A DNA stretch of 64,000 bases from Holophagaceae bacterium (GTDB lineage Bacteria; Acidobacteriota; Holophagae; Holophagales; Holophagaceae), in NCBI GenBank assembly GCA_016720465.1, contig JADKKO010000004.1:992001-1056000 (forward strand). The letters are read 5' to 3'. Below, piece after piece: positions 33,686 to 41,728 of the stretch. How positions within the stretch are numbered: position 1 is the first letter of the stretch; every line of letters begins with the position of its first letter. Both the position numbers and the translations under genes were made by a program. The notes under the pieces were generated by a model, which worked only from the letters and a program-made list of their open reading frames with translations, had not been told where the DNA came from and ran no database searches.

Positions 33686-34609
33686 CTAAGGTGAGATTTC
33701 CGGAATTCCTATGGCCCGGAGCAGAACCGCCTGTTCCGTCGGACGCTCGCTGCGGAGCTCCCCCTTCCGCACCGCGTGGAGCAGCAATGCGCCATCCCTG
33801 AATCCCAGCAAGGCGCCTTCGGATGTGAGCCTGAAACTGCCCGGAGCGCAGGGCAGGGAGGTGGGCAGCGCCCATGGAATATGCAGGGTGCCACCGTCGG
33901 CGCCGAGGAAGGCATTGGGCCACGGATCCGCCACGGCACGGATCAGGTTGAAGGCTTCCGTGGCGGACATCGAAAAGTCGAGCCGCCCGTCCTCGGGTTT
34001 GCGCCCTCCGAAATAGGTCGAGGGGCCAAGGTTTTTCTGATTGATCCGGGAAGCGGTTCCATCAAGCAGCTTCGGGACCGTCTCCCGCACCAGATGGCGG
34101 CCGGCGTCGGCGCTCTTGAGCGTCAGGCTCAGGGCGGTGTCGTCCCAATCGATGGGGAGCACGGCCTGTCCGACAATGTCGCCGTCGTCGGGCTTGGGCG
34201 TCATCGCATGCAGGGTGATGCCGGTTTCCGGTTCGCCTTTCACCAACACCCAGTTGATCGGAGCCCGCCCCCGGTACTTCGGCAGCAGCGATCCATGCAG
34301 GTTGTAGGCGCCCAGGCGCGGCAGTTCCAGGAATCGGGCCTGGATCATTTCGCGGAAATAGAAGCTGAACAGGAGATCGGGTTTTAACGAGCGGATGGCC
34401 TCGAAAACGGTGTCTTCATTGAAGGATTTTTCCATGCGCACGGGTATGCCCAGGGTCCCGGCCAGCCGCGCGGGCGGTTCGAACCAGCCGTCGGAATCGC
34501 CCTGGGGGTAGGTATAGAGCGCCAGGATTTCAACGCCGGCATCCAGCAGACCCGCCAAGGCTTCGCGCCCCACCGGTGAATATGCGCATACGACGGCTGT
34601 CGGTCCCAT
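33686..34609 (-). CDS. formyltransferase, ArnA N-terminal/Fmt type
   Basis: A 307-residue N10-formyl-tetrahydrofolate-dependent formyltransferase. The catalytic triad N103, H105 and D141 (NLHGSLLPKYRGRAPINW and KPDDGD) matches ArnA N102, H104 and D140 in spacing. The C-terminal part is the Fmt-type C-domain (STYFGGRKPEDGRLDF, then AFNLIRAVADPWPNAF). The N-terminus reads VVCAYSPVGREALAGLL, again as in ArnA rather than Met-tRNA formyltransferase. Such enzymes formylate UDP-4-amino-arabinose or other aminosugars, for lipid A or O-antigen. There is no ArnB/ArnC gene here, so the sugar acceptor is unknown. Confidence 0.85.
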   Translation of the reverse strand: MGPTAVVCAYSPVGREALAGLLDAGVEILALYTYPQGDSDGWFEPPARLAGTLGIPVRMEKSFNEDTVFEAIRSLKPDLLFSFYFREMIQARFLELPRLGAYNLHGSLLPKYRGRAPINWVLVKGEPETGITLHAMTPKPDDGDIVGQAVLPIDWDDTALSLTLKSADAGRHLVRETVPKLLDGTASRINQKNLGPSTYFGGRKPEDGRLDFSMSATEAFNLIRAVADPWPNAFLGADGGTLHIPWALPTSLPCAPGSFRLTSEGALLGFRDGALLLHAVRKGELRSERPTEQAVLLRAIGIPEISP

Positions 34610-34789
34610 GGTTTAAAGATTGGCATGAAATGGTTGTTTCGGCCCCGACTCTGAAGAATCGCCACAAACCTGTGAATTCGGGCCTAAAAGGAGTTTCCAC
34701 GCGCATTCCCGGTTGAACTGCAGGCCAAGGAGCCTATCTTGCTGTTACCCGCCATCAGGCGGGGTTGGCTCAGGAAAAGAGGCACGAGG

Positions 34790-35941
34790 ATGCTCTCCCG
34801 CAATAGGCCCAGCAAGGTATCCAAGGCGCTCGCGGCGATGATCCTGGTGGCAGCCGCCGGGCCTGGGGCGCTGCGGAGCCAGGAACCAGTCCTGCCACTG
34901 CCTGCCAAGCCCCTGCCGATTCCGTTCACCCAACTCTCCGATGCGGCTCCCTTGGCGGCTCCTCCCGAATTGCTGCCGATCATGCGCAGGGCTACCTACC
35001 ACGGGATGAGCGTGCGGGCCAAACTTCAGGGGATCCTGGATGTCATCTTCCGGCCCGAAACGGATGGCGGCCTCGGCATCACCTATGACAACTCCCGCAC
35101 CCGCACGGTTTCAGAAGTGCTGAGGGACCGCAAGGCCAACTGCATTTCACTGACGGCCCTGTATGTGGCCTCGTGCAATCTGGTGGGGATCCAAGCCCAC
35201 TTCGCCGAGCCTGTGAATCTCAACCATTGGACGCGGGACGGCCAGATCATCCGCATGGAACGGCATGTGGTGGCGCTTGTGCCCATTATCCCCATGGGGG
35301 ACGTCGTGGCGGACTTTCTGCCTCAGCTCCGGCAGCGCCAAGGCCTGTACATCACCAAGTCGCTGACACCGGAACGTGTGGAAGCCCTGTTCCACAGCAA
35401 CCGAGCCGTGGAGCTCCTGATCGAGGGACGGCCGGATGCGGCCAGGGTCCAGGCGGACATCGCAGTGGAGGTCGATCCCACCTCCAACGTGAGCTGGAAT
35501 ATCCGTGGCGTGGTGTTGAAACACACGGGCCACCTCAAACAGGCCGAGGGAGACTACCTGAAAGCCCTTAGCCTGGACGCCAAGGACACCGCCGCCATCG
35601 GGAACATGGAGTCCATCCTTCTGGAAACGGGCCGTCCGGCGGAGGCAGTGCGCTACCGGCAGCTTGGGCTGGAGCTCCGGAAGAAAGACCCTTATTTCCA
35701 AGCATTCCTGGCCGAAGAAGCCATGGAGGCCGAACAGTGGGAGGAAGCCGCGGATCGCTTGGCTGCCGCCATCAAGCTGTTGCCCCACGAATCAAGTTTC
35801 TACTTGATGAAGGCCAGGTTGGAACTCATTGGGGGCAAGCCCCAGAACGCCCTGGTCGCCCTGGAGCAGGCCCGTCGTTGGGCCCTGCCTTCCGAGCGGG
35901 AGCGCTACGACAGCAAGATCGCCCTGCTGAAGAAGAGTTAA
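34790..35941 (+). CDS. exported transglutaminase-like/TPR protein
   Basis: A 383-residue exported protein. A signal peptide (about 8-30) ends near GALRSQ. Residues about 60-210 resemble a transglutaminase-like fold: a Cys in DRKANCISLTALYVASCNLV followed by a His in ERHVVALVPI. Residues about 230-370 are TPR repeats (VSWNIRGVVLKHTGHLKQAEG and following). The ATG at 34790 has AGGAAAAGAGG nearby and gives a clean signal peptide; an upstream in-frame ATG at 34739 adds 17 residues. The combination occurs in secreted proteins of unknown function across Acidobacteriota and Gammaproteobacteria. It is convergent with the large TPR protein gene. Confidence 0.7.
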   Translation: MLSRNRPSKVSKALAAMILVAAAGPGALRSQEPVLPLPAKPLPIPFTQLSDAAPLAAPPELLPIMRRATYHGMSVRAKLQGILDVIFRPETDGGLGITYDNSRTRTVSEVLRDRKANCISLTALYVASCNLVGIQAHFAEPVNLNHWTRDGQIIRMERHVVALVPIIPMGDVVADFLPQLRQRQGLYITKSLTPERVEALFHSNRAVELLIEGRPDAARVQADIAVEVDPTSNVSWNIRGVVLKHTGHLKQAEGDYLKALSLDAKDTAAIGNMESILLETGRPAEAVRYRQLGLELRKKDPYFQAFLAEEAMEAEQWEEAADRLAAAIKLLPHESSFYLMKARLELIGGKPQNALVALEQARRWALPSERERYDSKIALLKKS

Positions 35942-35944
35942 GGG

Positions 35945-37537
35945 TCAGTTAGACTCCAGTTCCGCCAGCCGTTCGCGAGCCTCTCCGCTCTCGGGGTGAT
36001 GGACCAGGCATTCGCGCAGGAACCGGCGGGCGCCTTCGGGATCATGGAGGGCGCTTCGGCTCTCCGCGAGCTGGACCAGGGCTTCCTCGCAGGCCTGATC
36101 GAGATGAAGCGCCTGCCGCCAGTGGTTTTCAGAGCGTTCCCATTCTCCCAGGTCCGCGCAGGCGTGGCCGGCGTCCAGCACCAGGCGCAAATCTTCTGGA
36201 TCCATGTGGGCCGCCCGCTCCAGGTCCATCCGGGAGGCCAGCGCATCGCCCTGGCGGCCCAGCGCCAGTCCTTTCAAGTGCCAATACACGGCCCGCTTGC
36301 GAGGTTCCGGCCCGAGGCCCTCCAGGAAATCGAGCAGGGCCGACCAGGCTTCAAGGCCCGCCAGGCAATCTCCTTGCAGCAGGAGCAGGGACGGATCCCC
36401 CGGGTGCTCCTCCAGCAGCTCCTTGCACCTGGCGAGGGCGTTTTCAAAATCCCCGAGGGCTACCTGCAATTCCAAGTCCAGGGGCGGGTGGGCGTTTCCT
36501 CGCCGGTCGGCCGGGACGGTCCGCAGGAACTCCCAGGCGGCAAGCGGATCGCCATCGACCCAGTGGGCGAACTCAGCCCGGCGCACCTGCCACTCCCACC
36601 GCAGTTCGGAGTTTTCTTCCGGCGGCAGGGAGGCCTCGGCCCGCTCCAGGCAATGGCGGGCTTCTTCGAACCTTCCGGCATCCAGGGCCATCTGATGCTT
36701 TTCCACCCAGAGGCGGAAGGAATCGGGATACCGCGCCAGGCCTTCCTCCAGGGAAGCCCAGGCGCCGTTGTCATCCCCGAGCCTGCGCAGGGCCCGGGAT
36801 TCCCCGGCCCAGTGCCAGGGCTCGGTGCGGAAGGCAGGCGGGAGGCTGCGGAAGAGCGCCAGAGCGTCGGCCACGCGCCCTTGCTGCAGCAGGTAGGCCG
36901 AAGGCGCCGAACGGTCCCAGGGCAGGCGCGGATCTCCATGACGTTGCATGAGCAGAGCCAGGGCCTGCTCCGCCAAACCATGCTCGCCGCGGTTCAGCGC
37001 CGCAAGCAGCAGGTCTTCCAGCAGGAGCGGATCCTCCACCGCCAACGGGAGCACCGCGCGGAAGTGCTCCCAGGCTTTTTCGACATCGCCCTCCTGGTCC
37101 CGCCGGATATGGAGGATCCCCAACCGGTGGGGAATCTGCGGCACGGAGGGCGCCAATTTCAGGATCATCCGGCCGTAGCGCAGGCGCCAAGGACGGATCT
37201 TCGGGGGCACGCGGCGGAAAAAAGGCTGGATGAGCAGACGCCTCCACAGCGGCAGCCGGACCAACTGTGCTTGGAGGAACTCGGTCCAGGCCTGGTTGCG
37301 GAATCCCTGGGCGAACCGGGCGCGCCCCAGCAGCAGGAGGATGCGATAGCCGGTCTCGCCGCTGGCCGCAGGCCGGGAGGAACTCAACAGATCCGTAGTT
37401 TCTGATACCGGCGCGCTGGAGTTCCAGCTTGCTTCCGCCCTGCGGAGGGTGCGGGGCAGGAACCAGTGAAGCTGGGCCCAGCGGCCGATGATCAGGACCC
37501 CAAGGAGCAGGGCGAGGGCGAAGTCCACATTCGTCAT
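35945..37537 (-). CDS. membrane-anchored TPR protein
   Basis: A 530-residue protein. One N-terminal membrane helix (about 4-22, VDFALALLLGVLIIGRWAQL) is followed by degenerate TPR repeats over nearly the whole length (for example LPLAVEDPLLLEDLLLAALN and ALGRQGDALASRMDLERA). No enzyme motif is visible. The ATG at 37537 opens with the membrane helix and is a better start than the ATG at 37657, which would add 40 low-complexity residues and run through the csp terminator. It probably scaffolds an envelope complex. The stop lies four bases from that of the converging transglutaminase/TPR gene. Confidence 0.72.
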   Translation of the reverse strand: MTNVDFALALLLGVLIIGRWAQLHWFLPRTLRRAEASWNSSAPVSETTDLLSSSRPAASGETGYRILLLLGRARFAQGFRNQAWTEFLQAQLVRLPLWRRLLIQPFFRRVPPKIRPWRLRYGRMILKLAPSVPQIPHRLGILHIRRDQEGDVEKAWEHFRAVLPLAVEDPLLLEDLLLAALNRGEHGLAEQALALLMQRHGDPRLPWDRSAPSAYLLQQGRVADALALFRSLPPAFRTEPWHWAGESRALRRLGDDNGAWASLEEGLARYPDSFRLWVEKHQMALDAGRFEEARHCLERAEASLPPEENSELRWEWQVRRAEFAHWVDGDPLAAWEFLRTVPADRRGNAHPPLDLELQVALGDFENALARCKELLEEHPGDPSLLLLQGDCLAGLEAWSALLDFLEGLGPEPRKRAVYWHLKGLALGRQGDALASRMDLERAAHMDPEDLRLVLDAGHACADLGEWERSENHWRQALHLDQACEEALVQLAESRSALHDPEGARRFLRECLVHHPESGEARERLAELESN

Positions 37538-37556
37538 GGATCCAGTATGCCGCCAT

Positions 37557-37585
37557 GAAAAAGCCCCGGCAGGACCGGGGCCTGA
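37557..37585 (-). terminator. terminator of the cold-shock gene
   Basis: On the minus strand GCCCCGG and CCGGGGC form a seven-base stem around TCCTG, followed by TTTTTC. It lies about 20 bases after the csp stop at 37605. Confidence 0.85.
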
Positions 37586-37604
37586 ATCTGCGGAGGGCCG
37601 GACT

Positions 37605-37808
37605 TCAGATTTTCGTGACGTTCGAGGCCTGGGGTCCCTTGGGACCGTCGACCACATCGAAGCTCACACGCTGCTGTTCATCCAGGGTGCGGAAACCCTG
37701 GCTCTGGATGGCGGTGTGGTGGACGAATAGGTCCGTGCCGCCTCCGTCGGGGGTGATGAAGCCGAAACCCTTTTCGGCGTTGAACCACTTCACTGTGCCT
37801 TCAGCCAT
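37605..37808 (-). CDS. cold-shock domain protein (CspA family)
   Basis: A 67-residue nucleic-acid-binding protein with both RNP motifs: KGFGFITPDG (RNP1) and DLFVHHTAIQ (RNP2). It is the standard CspA length and acts as an RNA chaperone or transcription antiterminator. AGGAAAGTGTT lies before the ATG. It is monocistronic with its own terminator. The 500 bases upstream are non-coding and could hold a long cold-shock leader, but I see no conserved cold-box motif. Confidence 0.95.
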   Translation of the reverse strand: MAEGTVKWFNAEKGFGFITPDGGGTDLFVHHTAIQSQGFRTLDEQQRVSFDVVDGPKGPQASNVTKI

Positions 37809-38316
37809 AAAACACTTTCCTTTAGGGGTCCTACCCCAGCGCCTGGTGTGGATCGCCGGAATGCCAACCAGGCATCGGATTCCGGGGAACAGTTCACCGT
37901 TCTTTCAAAGCCCGCGATGGAGCTATTCCAGCTTTGGGGCAGTTGCCGAAAAGTTGGGTTGATGCAGGAAGGGTATCAGGGAGATGGAATTCGTAAAATA
38001 AAAACCCTGTTGGTGGAGTTGAGAGTCAAGGGGGGGGGGGGGGGTCGAGGGCAAATCGTGTTCAACCGTTGACTTTCAATCGAAAATCTGCGGGTGCGAT
38101 TCTATTGGGCCATCACAAGCCGCTCAGACTTCCCTTGCGATTGTGGGGATTTGAACCAACCAGCGGAGCCCCACTCGGGACAGGCCAAGGGTTCCCGGAT
38201 CCGCAAACCGAAGGTGAGCGGGAGGGCGCAATGCGCCCGATATCCGGGAGGCCTGTCCGCTCGCGACCCGCAATCCAGCGGCGATTCGTGGAGTTGAGTG
38301 ATTCCGTCTCTTTATA
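37809..38316. other. non-coding region with G-run and large hairpins
   Basis: This 508-base gap contains a 15-base G-run at about 38030-38044 set inside a GAGTTGAGAGTC-type repeat. It also holds a hairpin GTGGGG/CCCCAC around an unpaired 20-base loop (38143-38174), and a larger imperfect palindrome from about 38180 (GGACAGGCC) to 38258 (GGCCTGTCC) with an inner stem GGGCGC/GCGCCC. The latter may end the converging acyl-CoA dehydrogenase transcript. No gene or tRNA is supported. Confidence 0.55.
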
Positions 38317-39468
38317 TCAGTTTCCCTGCTGGATCTCTTTCGCGATCACCAGCCGCTGGATCTGGTTGGTTCCTTCGTAAATCTGCAACAGTTTTGCGTC
38401 GCGCATGCACTTCTCGACGAGGTAGTCCTTGGAGTAGCCGTTGCCGCCGAGGATCTGCACGGCATCGGTGGTGACTTCCATGGCGGTGTCCGTGGCGAAG
38501 GTCTTGGCGATGGCGCTCTGCTTGGAGTTCTTGATCTTGTTGTCGGTCATCCAGGCGGCCTGCCAGGTGAGCAGGCGGCTGGCTTCGATCTTCTTCGCCA
38601 TGTCGGCGAGCATGAAGCTGATGGCCTGGTTGGCGATGATGGGTTTGCCGAACTGGATCCGGGTCTTGGCGTAGTCCAGCGCGATCTCGAAGGCCGCGCG
38701 GGCCACGCCGACGCCGCCGGCCGCCACCGCCGCGCGGGTCTGGTCGAGGGTCTTCATGGCGATGATGAAGCCCATGCCCTCTTTGCCCAGGAGGTTTTCG
38801 GCGGGGACTTCTGCGTTTTCATAATGGACATGGACCTGGTTCGAAGCGCGCTGGCCCATCTTGTCCATGGCCTTGCCGACCCGGAGGCCCGGCGTGTCGC
38901 GCGGCACCACGATGCAGCTGGTGCCGCGGGCGCCCTTGTCGGGGTTGGTGGAGGCGAAGAGCGTGTAGAAGTCCGCGTGGCCGCCATTGGTGCAGTAGCA
39001 CTTGGTGCCGTTGATGATGAACTTGTCGCCCTTCAATTCCGCCCGGCAGGTCATGCCGCCGGCATCGGATCCGGCCTCGGGCTCGGACAGCGAAAAGGCC
39101 GCGAAGAGGGGTTCTTCGGTGAGCTTCGTGAGCCACTTCCTCTTCTGCTGGTCGCTCCCGGCGATGAGGATGGGCGTCATGGCCAGCCCATTCGCCATGA
39201 TGGAGGTGTAGAGTCCGCCGCAGCCCCAGGCCATCTCCTCGCAGACGACCGCTTCCTCGATCTGGTTCTTGCCGGGGCCGCCGTATTCCTTGGGCACGAG
39301 GGCCTGCAGGTAGCCTTCATCCCACGCCTTCTTGTAGACCGGCGTCGCCCATTCGGCGGTGTCGTCGTAATACCGGGCCACCGGCCGGATCACGTTGAGC
39401 GCGAAATCATGGGCTTTCTCTTGAAGGGCCAGCAGTTCAGGGCTAAGGGAAAAATCGAGCACGGCCAC
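38317..39468 (-). CDS. acyl-CoA dehydrogenase
   Basis: A 383-residue FAD-dependent dehydrogenase of the short/medium-chain type, standard length. Family signatures are the flavin-binding segment AAFSLSEPEAGSDAGGMTC and GGNGYSKDYLVEKCMRDAK. The catalytic Glu is E365 in YEGTNQIQRL near the C-terminus, as in butyryl- and medium-chain enzymes. It oxidises an acyl-CoA to the trans-2-enoyl-CoA and passes electrons to ETF. Neighbours on the same strand are absent; the gene is divergent from the aminotransferase. Other acyl-CoA genes follow in the 47-52 kb section, but they are not in the same unit. Confidence 0.93.
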   Translation of the reverse strand: MAVLDFSLSPELLALQEKAHDFALNVIRPVARYYDDTAEWATPVYKKAWDEGYLQALVPKEYGGPGKNQIEEAVVCEEMAWGCGGLYTSIMANGLAMTPILIAGSDQQKRKWLTKLTEEPLFAAFSLSEPEAGSDAGGMTCRAELKGDKFIINGTKCYCTNGGHADFYTLFASTNPDKGARGTSCIVVPRDTPGLRVGKAMDKMGQRASNQVHVHYENAEVPAENLLGKEGMGFIIAMKTLDQTRAAVAAGGVGVARAAFEIALDYAKTRIQFGKPIIANQAISFMLADMAKKIEASRLLTWQAAWMTDNKIKNSKQSAIAKTFATDTAMEVTTDAVQILGGNGYSKDYLVEKCMRDAKLLQIYEGTNQIQRLVIAKEIQQGN

Positions 39469-39722
39469 CTCGGCGAAGTAGGACTCCGGGAGTTCGGAGA
39501 CAGAAAGCCCAGTTTATCCGAGGGTCCCGGGACTTCCAGCGGGAGGATGCGGCCTACCTCGGGTAGCCTCAGGGCCTGATGGCTCAGCCCCCCGGTTCCC
39601 GCATTGAACCCTTCAAATCCAGGATTTCCAAGGTTTTTGAGGCTCCGAGGGCTTCGGTATAATGGCTGGGTGTGCCCACCATGAGATCGCGCGATCGTCG
39701 GCAGGCCCCAGGAGACCACCCC

Positions 39723-40940
39723 ATGGAACCGAGCCTGATGATGCGCATTTCGGCCCGCGCGAACCGTTTTCCGGACTCCCCCATCCGCAAGCTGGCGCCG
39801 CTCGCGGATGCCGCGGCCGCCAGGGGAACCAAGGTCCTCGCCCTGAATATCGGCCAACCGGATGTCCCCACGCCGCAACCTTTCCTGGATGCGCTGCATT
39901 CCTATGACCGCAAGGTCATCGCCTACGGCCGCTCCGAGGGCGAACCCGCCTACCGGCTGGCCCTGGCCGACTACTACCGCGCCGCGGGCATCGAGCTGGA
40001 CGAGAGCGATCTCGTTGTGACGCTCGGCGGGAGCGAAGCCATCCTGTTCGCCTTGCAGATCGTGGCGGAACCGGGCGACGAGGTGCTCTGCTTCGAACCC
40101 TTCTACACCAACTACAACACCTTCGCGATGATGTCCGGGGTGGCGCTCCGCCCATTGCGGACCGAGGCCGCCACGGGGTTCCACCTGCCGGACGACCAGG
40201 CCATCCTCGCGGCCATCACGCCGCGCACCAAGGCGATCCTGATCTGCTCGCCGAACAACCCGACGGGCACGGTCCTGAAGGAAGCGGAACTCCGGCGCCT
40301 TGCGCGGATGGCCAAGGATCACGGCCTCTTCATCATTTCCGACGAGGTCTACCGCGAATTCGTGTACGAGGGGTCGCACACCAGCATCCTGCACCTGGAA
40401 GGCATCGACGACCACGCCATCCTGGTGGACAGCATTTCGAAGCGCTACAGCGCGTGCGGGGCCCGCATCGGGTGCCTGGCCACGCGCAACAAAGAGGTCC
40501 GCGCGGCAGCCGTGCGGATGGCCCAGGGAAGGCTCTGCCCGCCGGTGGTGGAGCAGGCGGCGGCGCTGGCCATGACCAAGCTGGGCCCGGGCATTTTCGC
40601 GCCCATGCGCGATGAATACCTGCGCCGGCGGGACGCCACCTTCGAGGGCCTCCAGCGCATTCCAGGCCTCGTCTGCGAGAAGCCCAACGGCGCCTTCTAC
40701 ATCATGGCCGAGCTGCCCATCCCGGACTGCGAGGCCTTCGCCCGCTGGCTGCTGACGGATTTCTCCCACGAGGGCGAAACCTTGATGGTGGCGCCGGGGC
40801 CCGGCTTCTACGCGCAGGATCCATCGCTCGGCAAACCCAAGGGCCTGAATCAGGTCCGTCTGGCCTACGTGCTGGAAGTGCCCAAACTCCAGCGCGCCAT
40901 GGACCTTCTGGCGCGGGCCGTGGACCAGTACCAGGAATAG
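39723..40940 (+). CDS. pyridoxal-phosphate aminotransferase, class I/II
   Basis: A 405-residue fold-type I aminotransferase. Substrate segment ALNIGQPDVPTPQP, cofactor motifs SPNNPTGTV and ISDEVYREF, and Schiff-base Lys K240 in DSISKRYSACGARIG. The Arg that binds the carboxylate is in the C-terminal domain (GLNQVRLAYV). It resembles aspartate/aromatic aminotransferases of the I-gamma type. The ATG at 39723 has AGGAG nine bases ahead; an ATG at 39738 is also possible. Eleven bases after its stop the SDR gene begins, so the two probably form an operon. The substrate cannot be fixed from sequence. Confidence 0.9.
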   Translation: MEPSLMMRISARANRFPDSPIRKLAPLADAAAARGTKVLALNIGQPDVPTPQPFLDALHSYDRKVIAYGRSEGEPAYRLALADYYRAAGIELDESDLVVTLGGSEAILFALQIVAEPGDEVLCFEPFYTNYNTFAMMSGVALRPLRTEAATGFHLPDDQAILAAITPRTKAILICSPNNPTGTVLKEAELRRLARMAKDHGLFIISDEVYREFVYEGSHTSILHLEGIDDHAILVDSISKRYSACGARIGCLATRNKEVRAAAVRMAQGRLCPPVVEQAAALAMTKLGPGIFAPMRDEYLRRRDATFEGLQRIPGLVCEKPNGAFYIMAELPIPDCEAFARWLLTDFSHEGETLMVAPGPGFYAQDPSLGKPKGLNQVRLAYVLEVPKLQRAMDLLARAVDQYQE

Positions 40941-40951
40941 CGGAGCAACCC

Positions 40952-41719
40952 ATGCGCCCCGACCATCCGATCGTCCTCATCACCGGGGCTTCCAGCGGTA
41001 TCGGCGAAGCCACCGCGCGCCTGCTCGCGGCTGGCGGCTGCCATCTGGCCCTGGGCGCCCGCCGCGTCGAGTTGGTGCAGAAGCTCGGCATCGAATTGAA
41101 GGCGGCGCACGGCGTCCAGGCCTTCGCGGGCTACGTGGACGTGCGTGATTCCGGGTCCGTGAAGGCTTTCGTGGATGATGCGGCGGCGGCCCTTGGCGGC
41201 CTGCACGCGGTGGTGGCCAACGCAGGCCTGGCCAAACGCCTGGACCGCATCGAGGCCATCTCCGAGGAGACCTGGCAGTTGATGCTGCATACCAACGTCG
41301 AAGGCGTGATCCGCACCTTCCAGGCTGCGCTGCCGCACCTGCGCAAGGCGGGCTGGGGGCATCTCTTCAGCATCGGCTCCATCGCCGGGCACAACGTCTA
41401 TGAGAACGGCGGGGTGTACTGCGCGTCGAAACATGCGCTGCGGGCGCTGGTCCAGGCTTTGCGCATCGAGCTCTGCGGCGAGCCCATCCGGCTGACCTCG
41501 GTGGATCCGGGACTCGTGGAAACGAACTTCTCCCGGGTGCGGCTGGACGACGAGGCCAAAGCCAAGGCGGTCTACCAGGGGATGACGCCGCTCGTGGCGG
41601 TCGATATCGCCGAATGCATCCGGTGGGCGCTGGCCCTGCCCGATCATGTGAATATTGATGAATTAATCATCGCGCCCCGGGACCAAGCCAGCGTATATAA
41701 GGTTCATAGAAAGTTGTAG
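40952..41719 (+). CDS. short-chain dehydrogenase/reductase (YdfG-like)
   Basis: A 255-residue classical SDR. The nucleotide-binding motif is TGASSGIG (11-18), with NAG at 90-92, catalytic Ser S143 in SIGSIAGHN, and Y156/K160 in GVYCASKHAL. The Arg-Arg after the second strand (GARRVE) suggests NADP preference. It resembles YdfG, which oxidises serine or 3-hydroxy acids and reduces malonic semialdehyde. GGAG lies seven bases before the ATG and the gene directly follows the aminotransferase, so a shared amino-acid or hydroxy-acid route is possible. The next gene begins nine bases after its stop. Confidence 0.9.
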   Translation: MRPDHPIVLITGASSGIGEATARLLAAGGCHLALGARRVELVQKLGIELKAAHGVQAFAGYVDVRDSGSVKAFVDDAAAALGGLHAVVANAGLAKRLDRIEAISEETWQLMLHTNVEGVIRTFQAALPHLRKAGWGHLFSIGSIAGHNVYENGGVYCASKHALRALVQALRIELCGEPIRLTSVDPGLVETNFSRVRLDDEAKAKAVYQGMTPLVAVDIAECIRWALALPDHVNIDELIIAPRDQASVYKVHRKL

Positions 41720-41728
41720 AGGCTCCGT

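Noticed and set aside
38140..38180. tRNA-like T-arm (GGTTCAAATCCCC on the minus strand)
   Set aside because: The flanking bases do not form the T-stem, and no anticodon or acceptor stem is found in the right place.
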